Below, one piece after another: positions 1-9,631 of a stretch of DNA of 43,805 nt; position 1 is the stretch's first letter, and every line of letters begins with the position of its first letter. Origin of the DNA: Pseudomonadales bacterium (GTDB lineage: Bacteria; Pseudomonadota; Gammaproteobacteria; Pseudomonadales; Pseudohongiellaceae); the NCBI GenBank assembly GCA_023257855.1, contig JALRBG010000239.1, positions 1-43,805 on the forward strand, given 5' to 3'. A program made the position numbers and the translations under genes. A model generated the notes under the pieces. The model saw nothing but the letters and a program-made list of their open reading frames with translations. It was not told where the DNA came from and ran no database searches.

Positions 1-777
1 GACATTCCCGGCATGACCGTGGCGGACAATCTTGTGCCTGATCCGGCACTGCCCATGTACCGCCAGACCGGAGAGCAGTACCGGTCTTACGATTTTCCCG
101 GCACGGGCGAATCCATTCCCTATCGGCTGTTCGTGCCGGAAACCTGGACCCCCGCGCAGTCGCTGCCTGTCCTGGTCACCCTGCGTGCCGGACCCAGCAT
201 CAACAACAATCATCGCAACAACAACGACCTGGTAGTCCAGGCGCGGGAGCGCGGGTATATCGTAATTTCACCGCTGGGTTACCGCGGCTATGCACAGCCA
301 TATTACGGCAGTCCGTATCCCGCAGCACGCGCCAACGGTCCGTCGGTACCCGGAGCAGGCTGGAGTGAGGAAGACGATGCGCGCGCCCACCAGGATGTCA
401 TCAATGTCCTGCACCTGGTGGCTGCCGAATACAATGCGGATACTTCGCGCATTTTCTTTCACGGGCAGAACCCTTCAGGTTCCGCCGTTTTCAATTATGC
501 CGCGATGTACCCGGATGCCATCAGCGCCATCATCGTCAGCGCCGGCCCGATCGTCACGGACAACTATCCCTTCGACAACCTCGCCGGCAAGGTGGCGGTG
601 ATGCTTCTGCAGGGCACCGAGGACAACGCTTACACGCGGGAAACGGAATTACAGGTGACGGCAGAACTCGAAGCCCACGGCATAGAGGCGGAGTATCACG
701 ATGTGCCTGGCGGCGAGCATCTCACCGCATACCTGGATTATGCGTCAGAGATCTTCGACTTTCTCGACCGGCACTGA
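1..777 (+). CDS. alpha/beta-hydrolase (esterase/PHB depolymerase-like), 5' end probably outside the window
   Basis: ORF 13..777 stays open upstream to base 1 (DIPGMTVADN...). FFHGQNPSGSAVFNYAAMYPD resembles a hydrolase nucleophile-elbow region; the C-terminal GGEH could supply the catalytic His. Confidence 0.65.
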   Translation, partial: DIPGMTVADNLVPDPALPMYRQTGEQYRSYDFPGTGESIPYRLFVPETWTPAQSLPVLVTLRAGPSINNNHRNNNDLVVQARERGYIVISPLGYRGYAQPYYGSPYPAARANGPSVPGAGWSEEDDARAHQDVINVLHLVAAEYNADTSRIFFHGQNPSGSAVFNYAAMYPDAISAIIVSAGPIVTDNYPFDNLAGKVAVMLLQGTEDNAYTRETELQVTAELEAHGIEAEYHDVPGGEHLTAYLDYASEIFDFLDRH

Positions 778-830
778 AGGGGCAAGTGGCTTTTTTGAAA
801 CAAGTGTCACTTTCCCATTGTTTGTATTGC

Positions 831-2756
831 CTAGTCCTTTAATGCCTGGTTTTCGTTGTCGAGCAGTTCCTGGAAGTACTCGTCCTCGACGATTCGCAGG
901 CAGATATTGTCGCTCTTCATGTTGATGACCGGCGTGGTATCCACGCGCACACAGGCTCCTGCATAGCGACCTGATGCCGTGAACGTGCTGACCTGCACAT
1001 AGTAGTCATCCAGCTTCGGCAACCGCATCATCTGTTGGTAGATGAGATCGCGGTCGTCAAACTTGCCGCCTGTTTCAGCGACAACACCTGCATCCTTGTC
1101 CACCAGCGTGATGTTGGCGCCGCCGCGACCGACGATGGGCTTGATGACGTAGCCTTTGTCTTTCAGGCTTTCGGTAAGCCTGAATGCCGATTCCAGCAGG
1201 TAAGGGTACTCCGGGAACATGTCCCACATGATGGGGGAGATGGCCTTGTTGCTGGGGATGAGAGTCCACAGCGGTTCATACACCATGATGTCGCCGCGCA
1301 GCAGGACATCCACCAGGCGAGGAGCAGCATCGTGTTTTTCACCGGGTTTGTATTTGTTGAGTTTTTCCGGGTCATTGCCGCACTCCTCACGGATCTGGTC
1401 GAGCGCGGTTTCCCAGGCCCAGGTCTTCCAGACCCAGCTGATCTTCTCGCCGTCGTGGTCAAGTATCGAGCCATCCTTGCCCCAGCTGAGGCCGTCGACA
1501 CCATGGATGATCTTGCTCTTGATGCCGGCTTCCTCCATGGCTTCCTGCATGAACAGGGCATGGTAGGTTTCCTCGAGATCATGGTCCTGCATGATGTGCA
1601 GGACGCTGTCCACGTCGCTGTGGCGCCAGGCATCGCGCAGCATTTTATGCAGGCGTTTGCCGGGGTTGGCGCCGACCCGGCTGCGGTAGTGTTTCGCCCA
1701 CTTGCCCTGCACCTTGCCGGTTTCCATGTAGCAGGCGGCAGAGTCGCAGTTGTATTCGAACACTTTCAGGCCGTCTTCCGACATGGCGAAGTCGAAACGA
1801 CCGGTAATCATCTGGTTGCGACGATTGCTCCATGACTGGAGGATCTTCGGCCACAGCACTTCAGGAATGTTGAAATAGCGCAGCAGGGAGTCATCCTTGA
1901 GCACGTAGTTGGTGGCGTGCATGTACAGGCCGTGCAGTTCGTTGGTCGCCCGGCGCAATTCGGCGAGAGCCGTTTCCGAGGCAAGGTAGAAGAGGCGTTC
2001 ATCTTCATCTCGTGAAGACAGCCGGTATCCGCCCATCATTTTCACATAGGCGGCTTCGTCCGGGTTGGCCATGTTGAGCCACGACTTTTCCTTGCGTACA
2101 GACTTGCTGCCCACTTGTTTGAGCAGGTTGTAGAGGGCGGGCGATGGTTCGTCGACGCACTCGGCATATTCTTCATCGTCAGTCTGGACCACCCAGCCCA
2201 TGACGGATGCGTCGCCGAAGGAGCACTCGATCCAGAACTCGCCGTCCTCGGTGACCTCGGCATTGAGCTGGCGCGCGTAGTCCTGGCCTTCCGGCCATTT
2301 GCGGTGACCGACGTTCTGTTCGGCGATGCGCACATAGTCCTCGGTCACCTCGGTGACGATGGCAACGTGGCCGGTCATTTCAAACTCGCCGCCTTCCTCC
2401 CAGATGAGCAGGCAGCCGGGTTCCGGGTGGCGCAGTGAACCGTTGTAAAAGGACTGCAGGGGCAGGAGCTTGTTGTCGGTGATATGGCGAACGGTTTTCA
2501 GCCTGAAAATGTCGTGCGCCATGGCGATGTCATCGAAGACATAGCCGTAATTGGTGTAGAGCCAGCGGCGGGCGAATTCCACGCACTGCCACTTGTGTCC
2601 CATGTAAACGCCGTCGCAGTAGCTGCGGTAGGACTGCCGGGTGGGCAGTTCCTCGTCGTCTGCGGTTTCATAATCGCTGGAATAGGCCGGTACGTGGCCG
2701 GGGGCGTAGCCAAGGATGGTGCCGAACTTTTCCTTGGGGCGGGACAGGTCGTTCAA
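831..2756 (-). CDS. gsp: bifunctional glutathionylspermidine synthetase/amidase
   Basis: 641 aa. N-terminal CHAP amidase (KWQCVEFARRW Cys, TGHVAIVTEV His) and C-terminal ATP-grasp GSP synthase (FEYNCDSAACYMETGK, GRGGANITLVD). Confidence 0.9.
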   Translation of the reverse strand: MNDLSRPKEKFGTILGYAPGHVPAYSSDYETADDEELPTRQSYRSYCDGVYMGHKWQCVEFARRWLYTNYGYVFDDIAMAHDIFRLKTVRHITDNKLLPLQSFYNGSLRHPEPGCLLIWEEGGEFEMTGHVAIVTEVTEDYVRIAEQNVGHRKWPEGQDYARQLNAEVTEDGEFWIECSFGDASVMGWVVQTDDEEYAECVDEPSPALYNLLKQVGSKSVRKEKSWLNMANPDEAAYVKMMGGYRLSSRDEDERLFYLASETALAELRRATNELHGLYMHATNYVLKDDSLLRYFNIPEVLWPKILQSWSNRRNQMITGRFDFAMSEDGLKVFEYNCDSAACYMETGKVQGKWAKHYRSRVGANPGKRLHKMLRDAWRHSDVDSVLHIMQDHDLEETYHALFMQEAMEEAGIKSKIIHGVDGLSWGKDGSILDHDGEKISWVWKTWAWETALDQIREECGNDPEKLNKYKPGEKHDAAPRLVDVLLRGDIMVYEPLWTLIPSNKAISPIMWDMFPEYPYLLESAFRLTESLKDKGYVIKPIVGRGGANITLVDKDAGVVAETGGKFDDRDLIYQQMMRLPKLDDYYVQVSTFTASGRYAGACVRVDTTPVINMKSDNICLRIVEDEYFQELLDNENQALKD

Positions 2757-2845
2757 AAGCGTAGGCTCCGATGTGAGGCTGTGGTTAAAAGGCCGCGAAC
2801 ATTACTCTTGTTTCAGCACCCTGTAAAGCGGAAACAAAGGCAGGT

Positions 2846-3395
2846 TTAATCGAACAGGAGCTGGGCGTGAATGATCCTGTCGTAGTTGTTGCGCATGCGA
2901 ATATAGGGTGTCCAGTTTATGAGGAAATTGGCCAGCGCCTCCCAGAGTGATAACCAGGCGGCAACCGTGAGACCCTGGGCGAAAACGTCCAGGACGACAG
3001 CGTCGGTGCCGGCAATTTTTTCGTTGAGGGCAATGGACAGACCGAGGATGACAAGCCCGGCTACGAGGAAAATGAACGAAGTGCGCATCATCTTCGCAAG
3101 CTTGCCGTTCTGCAGTTGCTTCTTATAGTTGAAGTAGCTGCGGATACTGTCGGTGAGCCTGGCAATCACGTCGCCATCAGCCGGCTGGCTGAAGCGGAAG
3201 CGGAAGCGGATGACGAAATCGGCCTTGCCGATCTCGCTCACGGCACTGACGAGATAGTGGTCAGTTCGTCGTCAAGGTCCTTGCGCACATATGGCGCATT
3301 GCGGTCGAAATCGTTGTACAGGTCCTCGACGCGCTCCGTCGTGACGTCGATGATGATGGCGCCGTTTTCGGTACGGGAATCGGTCGAGGATGGAT
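2846..3395 (-). pseudogene. small two-TM protein gene apparently split by a frameshift
   Basis: ORF 2846..3241 begins at an internal GTG. The upstream minus-strand frame reads ...ENGAIIIDVTTERVEDLYNDFDRNAPYVRKDLDDELT and joins YLVSAVSEIGKADFVIRF only with a 1-nt shift near 3257-3258. Confidence 0.6.
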
Positions 3396-3418
3396 TGGTT
3401 CACACGTTTATCGGGCTA

Positions 3419-4171
3419 TTACTCTGTATCGTAGGTATGCCAGTTCTCGTAATCCGGCGGCACGACGCGACCTTCCCAGAGGCTCTTGTTGTTTTCCATG
3501 CAGGAATACTCGATCAGGTCGAAGTCGGTCTGTCGCTCGAACACGCGGGTATTGTTCCACGGGTGCGTGTAGTAGATGGGGTCGTCGACGGTGACCACAT
3601 AGTCCAGGGTGTCGGCGTTGCGCAGGGTGAAACGCTCGGTCACGGTCAGCTGGTCACTGTGGGGATGACCGATCGTGTCCAGGCGTGTCTTGCCGTTGAA
3701 CTTGTTCGTGGTTACGACCAGTGTGTCGCCTTCCCAGGTAGCTACAGAGTGCCCGTACCAGGCCTCCGGCAGCCGCTGCCCGCGATACATGCCGTCAAGG
3801 TTAACCACTTTGAACCAGGTGTTCTGTTCATACAGGTAGCCGAAGTAATCCTTCGTCTGGATGAACTGGATGGGGTCGGGTGAGTTCATCGCGCGCAACA
3901 GGCCAAAGGGCAGGCAGGAGCCGGTGTAATCTCCTGCTGACGGATTGTAGTTGTCGAAATTACGCCTGCCTGCTTCGGTGAAAGGCTCCTCACCCGGACC
4001 GGTCTGGTTGCGGCCGTTGCCGGCGGCGAGCATGTTGGGTACGTAGGGGCGCGCCCACACGCCGTTGAAATCCGGCTTGCCCCAGGGCAGGCGCGGAATA
4101 TCGTCCTGGGCCGTTATGCTGAAGCTGGACAGGCCCAGGCAGGCCAGTAACAGGATGCTAAATGTTTTCAT
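3419..4171 (-). CDS. secreted protein of unknown function, 'PDFxGVW' family (paralogue of 20559..21293)
   Basis: Signal peptide MKTFSILLLACLGLSSFSITAQ. Motifs GKPDFNGVW, WYGHSVATWEGDTLVV, GHPHSDQLTVTERF, IEYSCMENN. Confidence 0.75.
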   Translation of the reverse strand: MKTFSILLLACLGLSSFSITAQDDIPRLPWGKPDFNGVWARPYVPNMLAAGNGRNQTGPGEEPFTEAGRRNFDNYNPSAGDYTGSCLPFGLLRAMNSPDPIQFIQTKDYFGYLYEQNTWFKVVNLDGMYRGQRLPEAWYGHSVATWEGDTLVVTTNKFNGKTRLDTIGHPHSDQLTVTERFTLRNADTLDYVVTVDDPIYYTHPWNNTRVFERQTDFDLIEYSCMENNKSLWEGRVVPPDYENWHTYDTE

Positions 4172-4390
4172 TGTCTTCCCCCGTGTTATGTAGGTACCCC
4201 TGGCGGACTATTATGTCGGATTGTCCCGGAATTGCGAAACGGCTCAGGGCGAAGAATCACTTTTTTTGCACACGCCAGGTCCGGGTGTGTTTCCACGAGC
4301 CTGGTCGCTGGCCTAACGCAGTGGTCTGGCATGGGAAATTCCCGTAACATCGGTCGGCCTGTAGTCATTCGTTTTTTGGGGGAAGCATCG

Positions 4391-6217
4391 ATGCGCGGAA
4401 TGATTCGCTATTTCTTTCTGTGTCTGGGTATTGTTACCGCGGCGAACATCCTGGCGCAGGACGGTCAGGGTGCGACGGGTGGAGAGGCGCTTTACAACAC
4501 CCGTTGCTCCACTTGCCATGAAAATCCGGACCCGGAAACCAACACGCATGCGCCGGCTCGCGCAGACATGGCGCGGTTTACGCCCAATTCGGTCTACGCG
4601 GCCATGCGTGACGGCCTGATGCGGGTGCAGGCCTCGGGTCTTTCCGATGAAAACATGCGTGCCGTCGCCGCTTTTCTTACCGGTGCGGAAGTGGCGACCC
4701 TCGACCTGGAAATCACCGACAATCTCTGCACCGATAATCCACCCCTTGGCAACATCGATCTGGCTCCAGCCTGGAACGGCTGGGGGCCGGACGGTCGCAA
4801 CAGCCGATACGCCGGAGGCGCCATCAGCCGTGATACGCTGCCAAACCTGCGCCTGAAATGGGCTTATGGTCTGCCGGGCGAAGCCCAGGCACGCGCCCAG
4901 CCAGCGATAGTGGCGGGCAGGCTGTTCGTCGGCAATAGCGCTGGCGCGCTCTATTCCCTTGATGCGGAGAGTGGCTGCACATACTGGACCTTCCTGCCGC
5001 GAAGCGGTATCCGCAGTGCCGTTTCCGTTGGTCCCTATCGCTACGAGGACGGTAGTGAGGGTTATGCCGCCTATTTCCAGGATGCGCAGGGCAATGCCTA
5101 CGCTATTAACGCCCGGACCGGACAGGCGCTGTGGGTCAGGAAGGTGGATAACCATCCCAATGTGCGTGGCACCGGCGCCGTCACGCTTCACGAAGGAGTC
5201 CTGTATGTGCCCATGAGCGGTGTCGGTGAGGAATCAACTTCCGCCAATCCTGATTATTCGTGCTGCACTTTCCGCGGCAGTGTCACGGCCCTGGATGGGC
5301 AGACCGGGGATGTGATCTGGAAGTACTATACGGTACCGGAGCCGCAACAGCGTGGTGTCAGTGCTACCGGTGTGCCGTTGTACGGCCCAGCCGGCGTTGG
5401 CGTCTGGAGCGCACCCACCATCGACGACGACCGTGGCCTGCTGTATGTCGCCACCGGTAACGCCTACGCCGATCCTGATCCTGGTACCTCGGATGCCGTG
5501 ATCGCCATCGACATGGCAAGCGGAGAACAGGTCTGGGTAAACCAGTTGTTGCCCGATGTCTGGATCATGGGCTGCGGCGACGAGGTCAATGCCAATTGTC
5601 CTGTTGACGTCGGTCCCGATTTCGATTTTTCCGCCTCACCGCTGTTGACCACTACGGCGTCCGGCAGGCAACTGTTGATCGTGCCGCAAAAGTCGGGCAT
5701 GGCTTTCGCCCTTGATCCGAACGACGGCGGTGCACTGGTCTGGCAATACAAGGCCGGGCCAGGAAGTCCGGTAGGCGGTGTCTGGGGTGCGGCAGCGGGT
5801 AATGGTCTCGCTTACGTAGCGGTCGGCGGTTATATCTTCACCGAAGGAGGCGGTATCCACGGCATCGACCTGGAAACCGGCGCCCGTGCCTGGTACACGC
5901 CGCCACAGGACCTGTTGTGTGCTGCCGGTCCTGGCTGCTCTGCAACCCAGTCGGCAGCCGTGACAGCCATCGACGGCGCCGTTTTTTCAGGAGCCGCAGA
6001 CGGCGGCATGCGTGTTTACGATGCGCAGACAGGGGAGGTGATCTGGACTTTCGATGCCAACCGCTCATTCGAGACAGTCAACGGGGTGGAGGCCAATGGT
6101 GCTTCTTTCGATGGACCGGGTCCGGTTATCGCCGGCAACATGGTCTACATGCTTTCGGGCAACGCGGGCTTTGTCGGCCGGCCAGGGAACGTGTTATTGG
6201 CGTTTGAAATTCAATAA
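4391..6217 (+). CDS. PQQ-binding beta-propeller protein with N-terminal cytochrome c domain (polyvinyl-alcohol-dehydrogenase-like)
   Basis: Start chosen at MRGMIRYFFLCLGIVTAANILAQ (signal peptide) rather than 4232. Heme motif CSTCH; repeated propeller blades (LYSLDAESGCTYW, ALDGQTGDVIW, VYDAQTGEVIW). Confidence 0.85.
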   Translation: MRGMIRYFFLCLGIVTAANILAQDGQGATGGEALYNTRCSTCHENPDPETNTHAPARADMARFTPNSVYAAMRDGLMRVQASGLSDENMRAVAAFLTGAEVATLDLEITDNLCTDNPPLGNIDLAPAWNGWGPDGRNSRYAGGAISRDTLPNLRLKWAYGLPGEAQARAQPAIVAGRLFVGNSAGALYSLDAESGCTYWTFLPRSGIRSAVSVGPYRYEDGSEGYAAYFQDAQGNAYAINARTGQALWVRKVDNHPNVRGTGAVTLHEGVLYVPMSGVGEESTSANPDYSCCTFRGSVTALDGQTGDVIWKYYTVPEPQQRGVSATGVPLYGPAGVGVWSAPTIDDDRGLLYVATGNAYADPDPGTSDAVIAIDMASGEQVWVNQLLPDVWIMGCGDEVNANCPVDVGPDFDFSASPLLTTTASGRQLLIVPQKSGMAFALDPNDGGALVWQYKAGPGSPVGGVWGAAAGNGLAYVAVGGYIFTEGGGIHGIDLETGARAWYTPPQDLLCAAGPGCSATQSAAVTAIDGAVFSGAADGGMRVYDAQTGEVIWTFDANRSFETVNGVEANGASFDGPGPVIAGNMVYMLSGNAGFVGRPGNVLLAFEIQ

Positions 6218-6246
6218 GGGGTATCGCCAGGCTGGCGCCCGAATTT

Positions 6247-6495
6247 TTATTTTTTTAATTTTTCTATCTCTTGCGACAGGGCATGCGAGGAATGCGTGTC
6301 GGTGACAATTTTTTCCAGCACACGTACCCGTTCTTCCAGTGCGTTGGCGCGGTCGTCTCTGTCGGCCAGTTCGGCCGCATGCTGGTGTTCGAATGCATCA
6401 CTGCCGCCGCGGCCGCGATGCTTGAGTTCAACCAGCTTGTAAACGGTTACCGCGATAACCATGATCACGAACAGGCCGATCACTTCATCGCTCAT
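6247..6495 (-). CDS. PspB-like small membrane protein
   Basis: 82 aa; N-terminal TM helix and C-terminal ALEERVRVLEKIVTD coiled coil typical of PspB-like proteins. Confidence 0.6.
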   Translation of the reverse strand: MSDEVIGLFVIMVIAVTVYKLVELKHRGRGGSDAFEHQHAAELADRDDRANALEERVRVLEKIVTDTHSSHALSQEIEKLKK

Positions 6496-6651
6496 GCTTG
6501 TTTCCTCCGGTTGTCGATTTCATGGGCAAGCATTCCATGCCAGTACGCTGTTAAATTCCCATAATTTGGTGGTTATTACCAGCATGCTCACAGTGTGAGA
6601 AGCTGATTTTTTCTGATTCGCCAAAGTGCCTGATGCAGTAACAGCGTACCG

Positions 6652-7350
6652 TCAAAAAATGGCCGTGTAGGGCAGTGCCGTGCCAATACGACCAAGGTAA
6701 TGATCGAGGGACTCACGCAGAAACAGCTTGTGGTCACGCGGGTGAATGGACAGGCGCACGGGCCTGTGCTGGCTGCCCAGTCCGAAGTTGAATGCATTCC
6801 AGTATTTCAGGCTGACCGCCCTGAAGGTGGTGTCCGCCTCAAAACCCAGCAGGGGCAAGCGTACCTCACGGCCACTGGCGCTGTCATATAGGCCGGACAT
6901 GGTTTCGAAATAGCGGAAGGGCATGGCTTCCAGGCGTGACCTCGGCATGCTGCCCATCGCCCATGCTGGGGGGACATAGAGATCTGGCGCTGCCAGTGAT
7001 TGCCGGAGGAACCAGGCATGACAATCTTCCATGATGCGCGTGATGTCGTCGGTGGAAAGGCTCAGGTGTTCCGCGGCCATGCGCGAAATCAGTCCCGAAT
7101 GAAAATGGTGGTAGAGCGTCTTGACCTGCCTTACACGGTGATGCCAGCCATGACCGGCCAGCCGGTAACCGGCATTCTGGAATTCATGCAGTGCCTGTAA
7201 TTCATGGTCGGCCCAGTCGAGGCCCGGCACAACCAGCAGGGTGATGGACTCTGGCGCCAGGTGTGCCATTTTACCCAGGAGTTCCCTGACATTGCCTATC
7301 GCGTGCGGCATGACGTCATGGATGGAAACGATGGCGTGCTTCGGTTTCAT
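6652..7350 (-). CDS. polysaccharide deacetylase family protein (DUF2334-like)
   Basis: MKPKHAIVSIHDVMPHAIGNVRELL...VVPGLDWAD...GYRLAGHGWHHR. Start at 7350 avoids overlap with the upstream glycosyltransferase gene. Confidence 0.75.
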   Translation of the reverse strand: MKPKHAIVSIHDVMPHAIGNVRELLGKMAHLAPESITLLVVPGLDWADHELQALHEFQNAGYRLAGHGWHHRVRQVKTLYHHFHSGLISRMAAEHLSLSTDDITRIMEDCHAWFLRQSLAAPDLYVPPAWAMGSMPRSRLEAMPFRYFETMSGLYDSASGREVRLPLLGFEADTTFRAVSLKYWNAFNFGLGSQHRPVRLSIHPRDHKLFLRESLDHYLGRIGTALPYTAIF

Positions 7351-7358
7351 GGATGCTT

Positions 7359-8471
7359 TTAGGCGTAATCGCGGATGGTGCCCTTGAGTATATGGTACCA
7401 GCGGCTCATCACGTCCTCGTTCCAGGTGATGGCGAGACTGTTGCCGCTGCGGGCAATATTGCGGCGTTCCTCGGGTGTCTTGCGCAATACCGCTTCGATG
7501 GCACGGGTCAGTCCGGATTCGTCGATGATGATCAGGCCCGGCAACAGCCGGTTCCAGTGCGTGATACCGCAGCCACTCGACACGAAGACCAGTTTTTCCC
7601 GGCACATGGCTTCCAGCGCGATGGTGCCAAAAGTTTCGAAATGCGACGGCAGCAGCAGGGCATCATGCTCATCCAGTGTTTTGCGCAGGTCACTGCGGCT
7701 GAGCCAGCCAAGATATTTGAGGTTGGCGAAGCGTCCAACCGCCTGCTCCACATCGGGCCTGAGCGGGCCGTCGCCAGCCACGCTGAACTGAATGGCCGGA
7801 AAATCCTCCACTGCCTGCAGCAGGGCTTCGATATTTTTCTCCTTGGCCAGGCGTCCGGCGAACAGGCAGCTTTGCAATTCGCCTTTATGGGGTTTGTAAG
7901 CGGGAAGGATGAATTCGGATGATACTGGTGTGCCAATCAGCCGGGTCTCGGGTGCACCCATTTTCCTGGCCTGTTCCAGGATGGGTTCGGCATTGCCGAG
8001 TACGGCCTCGGTATGGCGGAAGAGGAAGCTGTTGGAAAACCTGAAATAGTGTTCGACGATCTTGCCTTGAAGCGAATTCGGCCAGTACAGCTCGGTCAGT
8101 TGCTCGAACGAGGTATGCATGCCTGTGAGGTAGGGCACCTTGTGCCTGCGGGCCAGCCAGGCGCCGCAGATGCCATAAACACCAGGAGTGGCGATGACGA
8201 CCACGTGGGGCCTGAACTCCCTGAACAAGGTATTGAGGTGCCAGATGTTGGGGAAACACAGTTTTTGTGTCTTGTCGCCGGGCAAGGGGAGGACAAGACC
8301 CGCCTGCCAGGCGCCCTGGTCGTTGATCGTCGGCGAATAGAGCATGGAGGCTTCCAGCTTGCCTTGCATCTGCTCGAGCAGGTCCTGATAGTAGGCTCCG
8401 GCACCATTGCGGGAAGGCGCTGCATCGGAAATAGCCAGCAGGCGGGTATGGTTGATATTGGACAGCGACAT
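7359..8471 (-). CDS. glycosyltransferase family 4 (group 1)
   Basis: AAPSRNGAGAYYQDLLEQ...FAGRLAKEKNIEALLQA...VAGDGPLRPDVE...LLPSHFETFGTIALEAMCREKLV. Confidence 0.88.
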   Translation of the reverse strand: MSLSNINHTRLLAISDAAPSRNGAGAYYQDLLEQMQGKLEASMLYSPTINDQGAWQAGLVLPLPGDKTQKLCFPNIWHLNTLFREFRPHVVVIATPGVYGICGAWLARRHKVPYLTGMHTSFEQLTELYWPNSLQGKIVEHYFRFSNSFLFRHTEAVLGNAEPILEQARKMGAPETRLIGTPVSSEFILPAYKPHKGELQSCLFAGRLAKEKNIEALLQAVEDFPAIQFSVAGDGPLRPDVEQAVGRFANLKYLGWLSRSDLRKTLDEHDALLLPSHFETFGTIALEAMCREKLVFVSSGCGITHWNRLLPGLIIIDESGLTRAIEAVLRKTPEERRNIARSGNSLAITWNEDVMSRWYHILKGTIRDYA

Positions 8472-8473
8472 GC

Positions 8474-9631
8474 TTACGCGGGAGTGTTTTCCTTGCTGGT
8501 GGCTGCATACAGCGCACTCCACACATGCTGGAAGCGGTCCTCGATGATGGCCTCCGTCAGGGAGAACTCGGCGAGAGTGTAACGATGGCTGCTCGTATGT
8601 TTGCCCCCTTCCCGGGCGCGGGCAACGGCTTCCAGGCTGGCGGCAGACTTAGGCATGGCAAGAAAGGCGAACAGGGAGGTCACGGCATTAGGCAGGTCGG
8701 ACTGCAGCATCGCCATCGGCAGGAAATAAACCCGTTTATCCCGGCTGTATTTAAGGAGTTGCGAGTAATAGTGGTGTAACAACCCGATCATGGTGTTCTG
8801 TATTTGCGGTGACAGCTTGCCGCTTCCCAGGAACGACATGACCGGGCGAAGCGAACTTAGCTGCGAGGGTAACACTTCCGCGGGTGGGCGGGTACAGGCA
8901 ATAATTCTCGCGCCTGGAAAATTATCCAGCAGCGACTGCACCAGGGAGGTGAAGGACGGGTTCTTGCTCAGGATGCGCAGCTCCTCGCCGTGGTAAAAGA
9001 GGTGTTTCTGCAGACAGCGTGCATAGAAAATCAGCACGGTCCTGCGATACCAGGCGGGCAGTTTCATGTCGAACCAGGCGAGCCGCCAGAAATGGCCGGC
9101 GCGCGGGCAGGCGAAGGCAACCAGCAGGCAGGCCATGAGCGGCAGCAGCAAGAGGAAATCCTCTTCCGGCTCCTGCAGTCGGATCCGGTGAATGTCGTCC
9201 ATGGCGCGAAACAGTTTGCGCCGCACGGCGATTACGGCATTTTCCACTGGCTGGAGCAGTCTGCCCAGCGTCCTGTAAACATACCGTTCGCTTATCGACG
9301 GAGCCAGCAGTGCTTCCCAGGTTGCCAGCGTTGTGAAACGGTCATCGTTGCCGAGCAGTCGCTGCAGGTAGGTCGTGCCGCTGCGGGGAATGCCGAGAAT
9401 GAAGACCGGTTCGCGAATCACGACACGCCGGTAGCGGAAAAACAGCAGTTCATCCAGCAAGTGACCGATGACATGAATGACGGAAAGCAGCGAGAGCGTG
9501 AGCCACAATACAATGAACAACGGCAGTCGTTTCCAGACATGCCGCATGCCTTCGGCCGGCACGGCAAACAGCAGGTACATGCCCATTGCGGGAATGGCCG
9601 CCAGGTGCAGGAGCAGTGCGACAATCATCAT
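8474..9631 (-). CDS. sulfotransferase family protein with N-terminal TM region
   Basis: PAPS 5'-phosphosulfate-binding motif FILGIPRSGTTYLQRLLGND; PGARIIACTRPPAEVLPS. Confidence 0.85.
   Translation of the reverse strand: MMIVALLLHLAAIPAMGMYLLFAVPAEGMRHVWKRLPLFIVLWLTLSLLSVIHVIGHLLDELLFFRYRRVVIREPVFILGIPRSGTTYLQRLLGNDDRFTTLATWEALLAPSISERYVYRTLGRLLQPVENAVIAVRRKLFRAMDDIHRIRLQEPEEDFLLLLPLMACLLVAFACPRAGHFWRLAWFDMKLPAWYRRTVLIFYARCLQKHLFYHGEELRILSKNPSFTSLVQSLLDNFPGARIIACTRPPAEVLPSQLSSLRPVMSFLGSGKLSPQIQNTMIGLLHHYYSQLLKYSRDKRVYFLPMAMLQSDLPNAVTSLFAFLAMPKSAASLEAVARAREGGKHTSSHRYTLAEFSLTEAIIEDRFQHVWSALYAATSKENTPA

Noticed and set aside
1035-1835. 266-aa plus-strand ORF antisense to the gsp gene
   Set aside because: Lies wholly inside the well-supported gsp CDS; a by-product of GC-rich codon usage.
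6218-6250. GCCAGGCTGGC followed by T-rich sequence as a terminator
   Set aside because: Stem only 5 bp with a 1-nt loop; too weak to call, although the T-tracts are suggestive.
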